64,000 nt of DNA from CAYRTV01 sp046483285 (GTDB lineage: Bacteria > Acidobacteriota > Aminicenantia > Aminicenantales > Aminicenantaceae), in NCBI GenBank assembly GCA_046483285.1, contig JAWODN010000119.1:10375-74374 (forward strand), read 5' to 3'. A program made the translations under genes and the position numbers. Numbering within the stretch: position 1 is the stretch's first letter; each line of letters starts with the position of its first letter. The notes below the pieces were generated by a model. That model searched no databases, was not told the origin of the DNA, and saw nothing but the letters and a program-made list of their open reading frames with translations. Below are positions 1 through 8,715 of the stretch, piece after piece.

Positions 1-421
1 TAGAGAGCCGGAAAATGACGTCTTTGAGGTGGTTCAGGGCGAATTCAGCGTATTCTGCAGGAAGTGACATCTCAAACACCGTCAGGTCCCGTCCGGTATG
101 GGCGTTGAAATAGGCTCCGTTCCGGCGGATTTCCTTGCGGATTGTTTCGGGAGAGCGGGTTTCCGTTCCGAAAAACAAGAGAGAATGTTCCAAAATATGC
201 ACAAACCCATTGGTCCGGTCCGTTTCGTTTTTGGAGCCCACATCAAAAGCCAAAACAATATTCACCAAGGGCAGACCGGATTTCTCGGAAAGAAAAACTT
301 TGAGGCCGTTATCCATTTGGATATAGCGGCTGGTTTCTTCATTTTCCTGCGAGGCCAATTGGGATGGCGGAGGGAGGATGAGAAAAAAGCAAACCAAATA
401 TTTGACAATTCTGATTTTCAT
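1..421 (-). CDS. M16 (pitrilysin-like) zinc peptidase, N-terminal part only
   Basis: This is the first 140 codons of a minus-strand gene that leaves the window at base 1. The start ATG at 421-419 is followed by a signal peptide: a basic start (MKIRIVK), a hydrophobic core and a likely cleavage near residues 22-24. The mature part carries the inverted zinc motif HILEH (HxxEH), diagnostic of family M16, followed by the usual FFGT and NGAYFNAHTG segments. M16 enzymes are metallopeptidases that degrade peptides. The signal sequence places this one in the periplasm or on the envelope. The second zinc-ligand glutamate and the C-terminal half lie outside the window, so activity cannot be judged. The assignment to M16 is firm; a subfamily is not given. 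Confidence 0.85.
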   Translation of the reverse strand, partial: MKIRIVKYLVCFFLILPPPSQLASQENEETSRYIQMDNGLKVFLSEKSGLPLVNIVLAFDVGSKNETDRTNGFVHILEHSLLFFGTETRSPETIRKEIRRNGAYFNAHTGRDLTVFEMSLPAEYAEFALNHLKDVIFRLS

Positions 422-651
422 AAAGCCATCCGGATATAGCCTTGCTTAAATTATACTACATCAACCTTCCTGTTCTTGACAAGAGGGCCCCCGCCGGAAT
501 GGGGCGCATGCCGTTTTTCGGTTCACCCGGGAAAATAAGGAAAACCTTGAACGACAATTTTAAAACTCATGAAAATTGTTATAATCATAAAGATGGCAAA
601 AGCCTGACCGGCCTATTTGGGGGCCGGGTTGAGGAATGAATTTATTTGGTT

Positions 652-667
652 TGGCATGATTCTTGTA
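652..667 (+). promoter_or_regulatory. Sigma-54-type (-24/-12) promoter upstream of the baeRF gene
   Basis: The bases TGGCATGATTCTTGTA match the sigma-54 consensus TGGCAYR-N4-TTGCW. The -24 GG is at 653-654 and the -12 G at 665, which is the required 12-base step; the one departure is T instead of C after the -12 G. Transcription would start near 677, leaving a leader of under 20 bases before the ATG at 695 with its AGGAGG at 681-686. Two near-copies occur at 10016 and 34037. The next gene downstream encodes a sigma-54 activator. Confidence 0.6.
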
Positions 668-694
668 TTTGACAAGGGCTAGGAGGTATTAATA

Positions 695-1846
695 ATGCGT
701 TTGCTTGGAAAAAAAGAACTGAATGCTTTAATGGAACAAAAAGGTCCCTATTGCGTTTCCGTCTACATGCCGACGGAAAAAGCGGGACGAGAAACCCGGA
801 TGAATCCCATTAGATTCAAAAATCTTATCAGTGCCGCAGAAAAGAGGCTGGGGGAAACGGATTTGAGTTCCAAGGAGACCGCCGCCATCCTCAAACCGGC
901 CAATGACCTGTTGCTGAATTCGGTTTTCTGGCAGCATCAAAGCGAAGGCTTGGCCGTGTTCATCACCCCTGAAAATTTTTATCACTTCCAGCTCCCGATA
1001 AGTTTTCATGAGGAGATGATCATAAACAACCGGTTTTACTTAAAACCTCTGCTTTCTCTTTTCAGTGGAGACGGGCGATTTTATATTTTAGCATTGAGTC
1101 AAAAAAATGTTCGCTTGCTGCAGGCTTCGCGCTTCAGCTTCAGTGAAATCCCGCTTGAAGATATCCCCACCAGCATGGAGGAAGCTTTGGGATATGACGC
1201 TCTGGAGCAGCATCTGCAATTCCATGTGGCCAGCCGATCGGGAAAAAAACGGGGGGACCTTATGTTTCATGGGCAAGGCGGAGGCGAGGATGATTTTAAA
1301 AAAGATATTCAGCGGTACTTTCACAGAGTGGATAAAGGCCTTCGTAAGATTTTATCCGGAGAAAGCGCTCCTATGGTCTTGGCGGGAGTCGAATATATCC
1401 TTCCTCTGTTCAAGAACGTCAGCTCATATGCCAATTTTTTGGATGAAGCCGTGACCGGAAATCCGGATGAGTGGAGTGCGGAAGAGCTGCATGAAAAAGC
1501 ATGGGAAACTGTTGAGCCCAATTTCAAAAAGGAGCAGGAAAAAGCGATGAAGCAGTTTCAAGATTTGCTCCATACGCCTCAAACTTCCCAGGATCTTAAG
1601 AAAATTCTCCCCGCAGCTCAGCACGGGAGGCTGGGTTGGCTCTTTATGGATGCGGCCGATCAAAGATGGGGGACTTTTCTGCCGGACAAAAATCAGGTGA
1701 AAATCGAGAAAGAGAAAAAAACCGGGTTGGAAGAGCTTATTGACCTTGCTGCTGTCAAAACATTGGAGCATGGCGGTGTGGTGTATGCCTTGAAAAAAGA
1801 AGAGATGCCCGTCAAATCGCCGGTGGCGGCTGTTTTCCGCTGGTGA
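695..1846 (+). CDS. baeRF-family protein (bacterial relative of archaeo-eukaryotic release factor 1)
   Basis: The protein has 383 residues. The start ATG is preceded by a strong AGGAGG at 681-686. The N-terminus (LLGKKELNALMEQ, then VSVYMPTEKAG and NPIRFKNL), the glycine-rich loop HGQGGGEDD at residues 192-200 followed by a KKDIQRYF helix, and the ending VAAVFRW are the pattern of bacterial aeRF1-like proteins. In these the loop sits where eukaryotic/archaeal eRF1 has its GGQ. These families are thought, from comparative genomics, to act in ribosome rescue or peptidyl-tRNA release; biochemistry is scarce. No signal peptide or membrane segment is seen, so it is cytosolic. It lies upstream of a sigma-54 activator and behind a sigma-54-like promoter, so stress- or nutrient-linked expression is plausible. 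The exact baeRF subfamily is uncertain. Confidence 0.7.
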   Translation: MRLLGKKELNALMEQKGPYCVSVYMPTEKAGRETRMNPIRFKNLISAAEKRLGETDLSSKETAAILKPANDLLLNSVFWQHQSEGLAVFITPENFYHFQLPISFHEEMIINNRFYLKPLLSLFSGDGRFYILALSQKNVRLLQASRFSFSEIPLEDIPTSMEEALGYDALEQHLQFHVASRSGKKRGDLMFHGQGGGEDDFKKDIQRYFHRVDKGLRKILSGESAPMVLAGVEYILPLFKNVSSYANFLDEAVTGNPDEWSAEELHEKAWETVEPNFKKEQEKAMKQFQDLLHTPQTSQDLKKILPAAQHGRLGWLFMDAADQRWGTFLPDKNQVKIEKEKKTGLEELIDLAAVKTLEHGGVVYALKKEEMPVKSPVAAVFRW

Positions 1847-1987
1847 TTTTTTTATGCTGTTTTTTGCCATTTTCTTCCGAAAGGAATATATTTAACCTGG
1901 CCGGGATGATGAATAGGCCGGGGTGACTCCATATGCGGGGCGCACGGCAGGCCAGTGGGGGTTAGGGACTGTGGAAGGATACAGAAA

Positions 1988-3436
1988 ATGACTGCGAAAC
2001 GGAAAGAAAAAATTCTGGTGGTGGATGATGAGAAGAATATCAGGAATTCTCTCAAAATGATTTTTGAATATGAGGGATATTCGGTTTTGGAAGCTGAAGA
2101 CGGGGAAAAAGCAATGGAAGTCTTTGAGGAAGCCATCGGGATCGACCTTATCCTTCTGGATGTCCAGCTTCCCGGGAAGAATGGACTGGAGATATTGAAG
2201 GAACTCAAGCAAAAGCCGTTTTCTCCTGAAGTTATCATGATTTCTGGTCATGGAACCGTCCCGACCGCTGTCGAAGCCACCAAATTGGGGGCCTTTGACT
2301 TTTTGGAAAAACCGCTTAAACGGGAGCGGGTTCTGCTGAGTGTGCGGAATGCCCTCAGCCGGAAGCATCTTGTCCGGGAAAATATAAATCTGCGGCAGAA
2401 AGCAGAAAAACAATATCAATTAGTCGGGAATTCTCCTGTGATGAAAAAACTATGGGAAGAAATAAAAAAGATCGCTCCCACCAACACCACAGTCATGATT
2501 TATGGGGAAAGCGGCACCGGCAAAGAACTTATCGCCCGTGCCGTCCACTCCCGGAGCCGTAGAGCCAAGGAAGCTTTCATCCAGGTGAACTGCGCCGCCA
2601 TTCCGGAAGAATTGATTGAAAGTGAATTGTTCGGCCACGTCAAGGGCGCATTCACCGGAGCGACGGATAAAAAGCCGGGAAAATTTGAATTAGCGGACGG
2701 AGGTACCATTTTTCTGGACGAGATTGCGGATATGAGCCTGAAAACCCAATCGAAAGTGCTTCGGGTTCTGGAAGAAGGAGAGGTGCAGAAAGTGGGTTCC
2801 TCCAAGATCGATAAAGTGGATGTCCGGGTGATCGCCGCCACCAATAAAGACCTGAAGCAGGAAATATCCCGGAACAATTTCCGGGAGGATTTGTATTTCC
2901 GTTTAAATGTGGTTCCCCTGTATTCTCCCCCTCTGCGGGAAAAACCGGAGGATATCCCGCTTCTGGTTGAATATTTCGCCGGTTTGTTTGTCACTGATAA
3001 TAATTTCAAGAAAAAAAATTTTTCCGGCAGCGCCCTGGAAGCCATGCGGAGGCACCACTGGAAAGGCAATGTCAGGGAATTAAAGAACGTGGTTGAGAGA
3101 TTGATTGTTATGAGTGAAAAAGGTACAATAGAAGCAAAGGACCTTCCGGAACAAATAAAAGGGGAAAACAAAATCTTTTTACCGGATACGGATGAGGTGA
3201 AAAGTCTGAAAGAATTCCGGGAACAGGCGGAAAAACAGTATATTCTGGCCCGTTTGAAAGAGAATGACTGGAATATATCCCGTACCGCCAGGGATATTGA
3301 TACTCCGAGAAGTAATTTATATAAAAAGTTAGACCAGCATGGAATAAAAATAACGTCCGGAGTGGATGAGGTGGTTGCTTCTTCCGAACAGGAAGGGGAG
3401 GAAAGTCCGAACTCCACAGGGCAGGATGGTCGCTAA
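1988..3436 (+). CDS. NtrC-family sigma-54-dependent response regulator
   Basis: The protein has 482 residues. The start ATG at 1988 is chosen for the GGAAGGAT eight bases upstream; an upstream GTG at 1955 has no good ribosome site. Domain order: receiver (acidic D13/D14, phosphoacceptor D58 in LLDVQLPG), AAA+ domain with Walker A GESGTGKE, the sigma-54 contact loop GAFTGA, Walker B GTIFLDEI and the arginine-finger region FREDLYFRLNV, and a Fis-type helix-turn-helix (NISRTARDIDTPRSNLYKKL). It binds enhancer sites and drives open-complex formation by sigma-54 polymerase. No histidine kinase lies beside it in the window. The last ~29 residues after the helix-turn-helix are encoded within the RNase P RNA gene and are probably read-through tail rather than a functional domain. 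Confidence 0.93.
   Translation: MTAKRKEKILVVDDEKNIRNSLKMIFEYEGYSVLEAEDGEKAMEVFEEAIGIDLILLDVQLPGKNGLEILKELKQKPFSPEVIMISGHGTVPTAVEATKLGAFDFLEKPLKRERVLLSVRNALSRKHLVRENINLRQKAEKQYQLVGNSPVMKKLWEEIKKIAPTNTTVMIYGESGTGKELIARAVHSRSRRAKEAFIQVNCAAIPEELIESELFGHVKGAFTGATDKKPGKFELADGGTIFLDEIADMSLKTQSKVLRVLEEGEVQKVGSSKIDKVDVRVIAATNKDLKQEISRNNFREDLYFRLNVVPLYSPPLREKPEDIPLLVEYFAGLFVTDNNFKKKNFSGSALEAMRRHHWKGNVRELKNVVERLIVMSEKGTIEAKDLPEQIKGENKIFLPDTDEVKSLKEFREQAEKQYILARLKENDWNISRTARDIDTPRSNLYKKLDQHGIKITSGVDEVVASSEQEGEESPNSTGQDGR
3297..3325 (+). promoter_or_regulatory. Sigma-70 promoter for rnpB inside the regulator coding sequence
   Basis: TTGATA (3297-3302), a 17-base spacer and TATAAA (3320-3325) form a near-consensus housekeeping promoter. 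It lies inside the last part of the sigma-54 activator gene. Start of transcription would be near 3332, about 20 bases before the first paired base of the RNase P RNA P1 helix, so a short 5' leader would need trimming. Confidence 0.6.
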
Positions 3437-3721
3437 CAGCGACTCCGGGCAACCGGAGGAAAGTGCCGCAGAAAACAAACCGCCTGGGGAATGATTGTCC
3501 GCAGGCAAGGGTGAAAAGGTGAGGTAAGAGCTCACCGCTTTGAGAGTGATCTCAAAGGCACGGTAAACCCCATCCGGAGCAAGGCCAAATTGGCCCTGAT
3601 GAGGCGGCCCGTCTCATGGGGCGGGTAGGCCGCTTATGCTTTATTTCGGCAAAGCGCAGATAAATAACCACCCCCGCCTCCGGCGGGAACAGAATTCGGC
3701 TTATGTCCCGCTCCGGACGTT
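3352..3721 (+). ncRNA. rnpB: RNase P RNA, type A
   Basis: This is the catalytic RNA of ribonuclease P, which matures tRNA 5' ends. The universally conserved blocks are present in order: GAGGAAAGTCCGAACTCC, CAGGGCAGGATGG, the block ending CAAACCGCC, AAGGGTGAAAAGGTG, GGTAAGAGCTCACCGC, CACGGTAAACCCC, CCGGAGCAAGGCCAAAT and GGGTAGGCCGCTT. The ends are set by the P1 helix: AACGTCCGGAG at 3352-3362 is exactly complementary to CTCCGGACGTT at 3711-3721, giving about 370 nt, a normal type A size. A T-run follows P1. The first 85 bases overlap the end of the upstream regulator's reading frame. No protein partner (rnpA) is in the window. Confidence 0.93.
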
Positions 3722-3820
3722 TTTCCCATTCATATCAACAGCATTTATTTTAATTCCGGTCCGCTCATCATCCGGACTGATTTTAGGGCATAAGAAATTT
3801 CAGAATTTTCAAACGGGGAG

Positions 3821-5251
3821 TCACAACACAGGAAGAGACATCACGGCCTGTTTGATAAAAATAATGACATTTCCCGGGAACAGCCCCAGCTGCAACACAC
3901 CGTACAAACAAACAAAAAGGACCAGGAACAAGGCCGGGTTTTCAACAAAAATCTCTATTTTATGCACCGGTTCCCGCATATACATGATGACGATGATTCT
4001 CAGGTAATAATAAACGGATATTAAACTGGCGATGACGCCGATGATCACCAATGGGATCATATCCTGACGGACGGCTGCGGAAAACACATAAAATTTCGCC
4101 AGAAATCCTCCGGTGGGAGGGAATCCGGCAAGGGAAAACAGAAAAACGGAAAGAGTGGCCCCGATCCAGGGATACTTGAATCCGATTCCTGCGTACTGGT
4201 CGATTTCCAGGTATTCTTCCCCTTTCCGGCTGAGTCCCGTGACTGCAGTGAACGCCCCGATATTCATAAACAAATATACGGTGAGATAAAAAAGCAGGCT
4301 GAAATTATCCTTGGCCAGCACCGCGATCAGGATATAGCCGGCGTGGGCGATGCTGGAATAGGCCAGCATCCGTTTGATGTTTTTTTGTTTGATCGCCAGG
4401 ATGTTCCCAATCATCATCGTCAGTACGGCCAGCACCCAGAGCGCGTTTCGGAATGCTTCTGAATAGAGGGCGGATTCCCAGTAGGGAGTAAAGAGTGTGA
4501 CAAAAACAGCGAATCCGGCGGTTTTGGGAATGACTGAGAAAAAAGCTGTCACAGGAGTGGGCGAACCTTGGTAAACATCCGGGGTCCACATATGGAAGGG
4601 AACCAGCGCGATTTTGAATCCGAATCCCACCAGAACCAATCCCAACCCGATAATGGCGGTGATCTCCCGTCCGGTTTGAACGGCATCCATTATGGAGGGA
4701 ATAGAGGTGGTTTTGGAGGCGCCGAATAAAAGCGCGATGCCGTAAATGAGAAAAGCGGACGCAAAACTTCCCAGGAGAAAATATTTGACCGCGGCTTCAC
4801 CTGATTTGAGATTATTTCTCTGCAATCCGGCCAGGGCGTAACTGGACATGGACAGCACTTCCAATCCCAGAAAAATAATCACCAGGTCTTTGGAAGTGAC
4901 CATAATGACGCCCCCGGTCAGCGCCAGCAGAAGCAGGGCGTAATATTCACCGAAGTTCATTTCCTGATGGTCGATGTACTTCATGGAGATAAGCATCACT
5001 AAAAAAGTGGTTATGACGAGAATCAGCAGGAAAAAGAGCGAAACCTGATCTAAAATCAGATAGCCGCTGAAAAAGCTGTAATTTTTTCCCCAGGAGAGAA
5101 TGCAAAACGCGGCGCTTATGATGAGGAAAACAACTCCTGTAAATGCCAAATGGTTTTTGTTTTTCCTGGGGAAAAAGACTTCCAGCAATAGGATGATAAG
5201 GGATCCGGCCATCAGGCTGACTGTCGGGGCTGTTGCCAATATATTATTCAT
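3821..5251 (-). CDS. nuoN: NADH-quinone oxidoreductase subunit N
   Basis: A 476-residue polytopic membrane protein, normal for NuoN, one of the three antiporter-like proton-translocating subunits of respiratory complex I. Hydrophobic helices run end to end. The conserved segments FGLEVLSMSSYALAG, VKYFLLGSFASA, MWTPDVYQGSP and MLAYSSIAHAGY, with their buried charged residues, mark the Mrp-antiporter-type fold. It is the last gene of a minus-strand nuoJKLMN set. Its ATG at 5251 lies inside the last codons of nuoM (8-base overlap), so translation is coupled. The 3' end lies about 100 bases from the end of the convergent rnpB, and I see no convincing terminator there. Confidence 0.95.
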   Translation of the reverse strand: MNNILATAPTVSLMAGSLIILLLEVFFPRKNKNHLAFTGVVFLIISAAFCILSWGKNYSFFSGYLILDQVSLFFLLILVITTFLVMLISMKYIDHQEMNFGEYYALLLLALTGGVIMVTSKDLVIIFLGLEVLSMSSYALAGLQRNNLKSGEAAVKYFLLGSFASAFLIYGIALLFGASKTTSIPSIMDAVQTGREITAIIGLGLVLVGFGFKIALVPFHMWTPDVYQGSPTPVTAFFSVIPKTAGFAVFVTLFTPYWESALYSEAFRNALWVLAVLTMMIGNILAIKQKNIKRMLAYSSIAHAGYILIAVLAKDNFSLLFYLTVYLFMNIGAFTAVTGLSRKGEEYLEIDQYAGIGFKYPWIGATLSVFLFSLAGFPPTGGFLAKFYVFSAAVRQDMIPLVIIGVIASLISVYYYLRIIVIMYMREPVHKIEIFVENPALFLVLFVCLYGVLQLGLFPGNVIIFIKQAVMSLPVL

Positions 5252-6800
5252 GGGATTCGGTCATATGCTCAATTTTTTCTGAATTTTTTCCCGGAATTTT
5301 ATCCTGCACAAAAACGGATTGCCGGTTTTGGACCTGGTTTATGATGAACTCAACCGAGGCCTCCATCTTTTCTAGAAAAGGACGGGGATAGATGCCCATT
5401 AAGAAAATCAGGATCAAGATGGGAATGAAATATCCCAATTCCCTTTTGCTCAGATCATTAAACTGCTTAACATGCTGATGGGTTATAGGGCCTTGCATAA
5501 CCCTCTGATACATCCATAAGAGATAAGCCGCTCCCAAAATAATGGTGGTCACACCCAGTACGGCCATGAGCGGGCTGGTCTGAAATATTCCGAATAAACA
5601 AAGAACCTCTCCCACAAACCCGTTCAATCCGGGAAGGCCCGCGGAGGAGAGAATGACGATCAGAAAAACCGCCGCAAAAACCGGCATCCGGCGGCTGACG
5701 CCCCCGTAATCTTTTATCAAGCGGGTATGGGCCCGCTGGTAAAGGATGCCCACACAAAGAAACAAAGCGCCTGTGCTCAATCCATGATTCAGCATTTGAT
5801 ATATTGCGCCCTGCAGGGAATCCAAATTCACAGCGAAAACAGCCAGCATGATTAATCCCATATGGCTGACGCTGGAATAGGCCACCAGGGATTTAACATC
5901 TTTTTGGGTTAAAGCCATCAAGGCCCCGTATATAATTCCAATGACACTGAGAACCATGAGCAGGGGAACGAACTTTTCCACGGCTTCCGGAAAAAGGGGC
6001 AGCCCGAAACGCAAAAATCCGTAGGTGCCCATTTTGAGAAGCACTCCGGCCAGGATGACCGAACCGGCAGTGGGCGCTTCCACATGGGCATCCGGAAGCC
6101 AGGTGTGGAAGGGAAACATGGGAACTTTAATGGCGAAAGCAAGACCGAAGGCCAGAAAAAGCCAGGTCTGAATTCCGGGAGGCAATATAATTTCATAGAA
6201 GTCAAAAATATTGAGCGAAAAGACACCGGTCGCTTTATAGTACAGGGAATAGAGGAAAATAATCGCCACCAGCATCAGAAGGCTTCCGAACATGGTGAAC
6301 AAGACGAATTTGACGGTGGCGTAAATGCGGCGTTTGCCGCCCCATATTCCGATTAAAAAATACATGGGAATGAGCATGGCTTCCCAGAAAATATAGAAAA
6401 GAAAAAGGTTGAGCGAAACGAACACACCGATGATGCCGCACTGAAGCATCAGCATGAACATGTGATATTCTTTGACATGCTTTTCGATGGCGGTCCACGA
6501 AGAGAGGATGATGATCGGCATCAGAAAATTAGTCAGCAGCACCAAAAGCAGGCTGATTCCGTCCACCCCCACGTGGTATTCCAGCCCGAATCCCAGCCAC
6601 TGGGATTTTTCCGTAAACTGGGGGGCTGAGATTCCGTTTTCAAACCGGAAAAACAAGATCAAGGATAACAGGAAGTTGATAAGCGTGATTCCCAACGCCA
6701 AATGCCTTGCCAGGCGGTGTTCGTTCCGGTGGATAAAAACAAAGAGAACCGCTCCCAGCAGCGGGAAAAAGGTCACAAGCGACACAATTGGTATATTCAT
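5244..6800 (-). CDS. nuoM: NADH-quinone oxidoreductase subunit M
   Basis: A 518-residue membrane protein of the antiporter-like family and a central proton-pumping subunit of complex I. Recognisable segments include YHVGVDGISLLLVLLTNF, FWEAMLIPMYFLIG, FHTWLPDAHVEAPTAGS and SLVAYSSVSHMGL, which hold the key buried Glu, His and Lys residues. The start ATG at 6800 follows the nuoL stop by three bases. No Shine-Dalgarno sequence is visible, so it probably depends on ribosomes finishing nuoL. It overlaps nuoN by 8 bases. The C-terminal cytosolic tail after the last helix (from about residue 490) is polar and not conserved. Confidence 0.95.
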   Translation of the reverse strand: MNIPIVSLVTFFPLLGAVLFVFIHRNEHRLARHLALGITLINFLLSLILFFRFENGISAPQFTEKSQWLGFGLEYHVGVDGISLLLVLLTNFLMPIIILSSWTAIEKHVKEYHMFMLMLQCGIIGVFVSLNLFLFYIFWEAMLIPMYFLIGIWGGKRRIYATVKFVLFTMFGSLLMLVAIIFLYSLYYKATGVFSLNIFDFYEIILPPGIQTWLFLAFGLAFAIKVPMFPFHTWLPDAHVEAPTAGSVILAGVLLKMGTYGFLRFGLPLFPEAVEKFVPLLMVLSVIGIIYGALMALTQKDVKSLVAYSSVSHMGLIMLAVFAVNLDSLQGAIYQMLNHGLSTGALFLCVGILYQRAHTRLIKDYGGVSRRMPVFAAVFLIVILSSAGLPGLNGFVGEVLCLFGIFQTSPLMAVLGVTTIILGAAYLLWMYQRVMQGPITHQHVKQFNDLSKRELGYFIPILILIFLMGIYPRPFLEKMEASVEFIINQVQNRQSVFVQDKIPGKNSEKIEHMTESHE

Positions 6801-6803
6801 GGT

Positions 6804-8714
6804 TCAAAAAAGGAGATATCCCAAAAGAATAATCACTCCTAAAATAAATATAAGCGCATAATCTTTAAGCCAGCCCGTTTGAAAACGGCCCAGCCATTTC
6901 GACAATACTCCTGTGCTTTTGGCGGCCCCGTTGACGGCCCCGTCGATGATCTTGGTGTCGAAATGATCATAAATCCAGCTGGAACCCTTCAAGGTTGGGT
7001 TCACAAAAACAGCATGGTAGATTTCGTCCATGTAATATTTCTTGTAGACGAGACGGTACAGCCACGGAAAGCGGAGAGCCAGGGAATGGGGGATGGAAGG
7101 CTCCCGGACATGAAAGATATAGAACATATAAGCGATGAAAATCCCCAGAAAAGCGGCGAAGACTGAAATCAAAATCAGCATCCATTCGGTTCCGAGTCCC
7201 ACATGAATCTCGTATTCGGGAGGAATAACCGAAGTTAAAAACACAAAAAACCTATTAGCTTTTTCACCCACAACCATGGGTAATCCGACATATCCCGCTG
7301 CAACAGAAAAGAAAGCCAGCACCATCAGGGGAACCGTCATGATCGGAGGTGACTCATGAAGATGCTTCTTGGTTTCCGCGTCCATGCGCTCTTCCCCGTG
7401 AAAAATCAGGAATATCAAGCGGAAGGCGTAAAAGGCGGTGAGCACGGCGCCTAAAACACCCAGCAGCCACACAAAATACTGTCCTTGGGCGAAAGCCTGG
7501 ACCAGGATGGCGTCTTTGGAGAAAAATCCGGAAAAAAACGGCACTCCGGCGAGAGCGATGCCTCCGATGAGAAAGGCAGGGTACGTGCGGGGAAGATATT
7601 TCCGCAATCCTCCCATTTTCTGCATATTCAATTCCCCGGAGAGGGCGTGCATAACACTTCCGGCGGCCAAGAACAAAAGGCTCTTGAAGAAGGCGTGAGT
7701 GAAAAGATGAAAAATCCCGGCTGCGTAAGCCCCCACGCCGCATCCAATGAACATATAACCGATTTGGGAAATTGTGGAATAAGCCAGAACCCGCTTGATA
7801 TCGTGTTGGGTCAGGGCCATCGTGGCGGCATAAACAGCGGTCAGGGCCCCGATAACCGCCACCACCTGGGATGCGGTTATTGAGAGGGCATAGAGGGTAT
7901 TCAGCCGGGCCACCATATAGACCCCCGCGGTCACCATGGTGGCCGCATGAATAAGAGCGCTGACCGGAGTCGGCCCTTCCATCGCATCCGGCAGCCACAC
8001 GTAAAGAGGGATTTGGGCGGATTTGCCGGTCGCTCCGGCAAACAAAAGCAAACCAACAAGCGTCGCCAGGCCGGTGGTGATTTCACCGCTTATCGCCATG
8101 TGAGTGATATGAGAAAACTGAGTGCTTCCGAGGTGCACGAATATAAACAGGATCCCCAATAAAAAGGCGGCATCACCGACCCGGTTGACCAAGAAGGCTT
8201 TCTTGCCGGCATCAGCGGCGGAAGGCTTTTCAAACCAGAATCCGATCAAAAGATAGGAACACAGGCCGACACCTTCCCATCCCACAAACATCAAAACCAA
8301 ATTATCCGCCATGACCAAAATAAGCATGGCGAAGATAAATAGATTCATATAAGTGAAAAACCGGCTGAAGCTTAGGTCATCAGACATATACCCGGTGGAA
8401 TAAACATGGATCAGAAAACCCACTCCGGTGACCACCAAGGTCATAATGGACGTCAGCGGATCGAACTGAAAGGCGAAATCAGCATGAAAACGCCCCGCTT
8501 CAATCCAGGGGAATAGGTTTTTGGTCAAAGGAAGGAGAGCATGCGGGATCTTAAGCAAACTGAAAAAAGAGATCAGGGAAATAACAAATGACAGAAAAAC
8601 CGCACCGCAGGCCTGGATAGAAATGCATTTTTTCGGCAAACGGGCGCCGAACACAGCGAGTATAAGAGCACTGAGGGCGGGGAGAAAAGGAATGAGCCAA
8701 AAAATATTCGCCAT
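6804..8714 (-). CDS. nuoL: NADH-quinone oxidoreductase subunit L
   Basis: A 636-residue membrane protein, the most distal antiporter-like subunit of complex I and the one carrying the long lateral helix. Characteristic segments are FQFDPLTSIMTLVVTGVGF, GWEGVGLCSYLLIGFW, ATGKSAQIPLYVWLPDAM, EGPTPVSALIHAATMVTAG and VLAYSTISQIGYMF. Length and end-to-end hydrophobicity are typical. The start ATG at 8714 lies just after the nuoK stop with an AAAGG upstream. It is part of the tightly packed nuoJKLMN operon. No frameshift or loss of a key residue was noticed. Confidence 0.95.
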   Translation of the reverse strand: MANIFWLIPFLPALSALILAVFGARLPKKCISIQACGAVFLSFVISLISFFSLLKIPHALLPLTKNLFPWIEAGRFHADFAFQFDPLTSIMTLVVTGVGFLIHVYSTGYMSDDLSFSRFFTYMNLFIFAMLILVMADNLVLMFVGWEGVGLCSYLLIGFWFEKPSAADAGKKAFLVNRVGDAAFLLGILFIFVHLGSTQFSHITHMAISGEITTGLATLVGLLLFAGATGKSAQIPLYVWLPDAMEGPTPVSALIHAATMVTAGVYMVARLNTLYALSITASQVVAVIGALTAVYAATMALTQHDIKRVLAYSTISQIGYMFIGCGVGAYAAGIFHLFTHAFFKSLLFLAAGSVMHALSGELNMQKMGGLRKYLPRTYPAFLIGGIALAGVPFFSGFFSKDAILVQAFAQGQYFVWLLGVLGAVLTAFYAFRLIFLIFHGEERMDAETKKHLHESPPIMTVPLMVLAFFSVAAGYVGLPMVVGEKANRFFVFLTSVIPPEYEIHVGLGTEWMLILISVFAAFLGIFIAYMFYIFHVREPSIPHSLALRFPWLYRLVYKKYYMDEIYHAVFVNPTLKGSSWIYDHFDTKIIDGAVNGAAKSTGVLSKWLGRFQTGWLKDYALIFILGVIILLGYLLF

Positions 8715-8715
8715 G

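Noticed and set aside
98..439. 113-codon plus-strand frame at the left edge
   Set aside because: Antisense to the M16 peptidase start, whose signal peptide and HILEH motif make the minus strand the coding strand.
2500..3417. 305-codon minus-strand frame
   Set aside because: Antisense to the AAA+ and helix-turn-helix parts of the sigma-54 activator, which carry all expected motifs.
3735..3790. Terminator for the nuo operon
   Set aside because: A weak GTCCG/CGGAC hairpin exists on the minus strand but is not followed by a T-run, so I cannot support it.
3636..4007. 123-codon plus-strand frame after rnpB
   Set aside because: It starts inside RNase P RNA, crosses its 3' end and runs antisense to nuoN; nothing in it looks like a protein.
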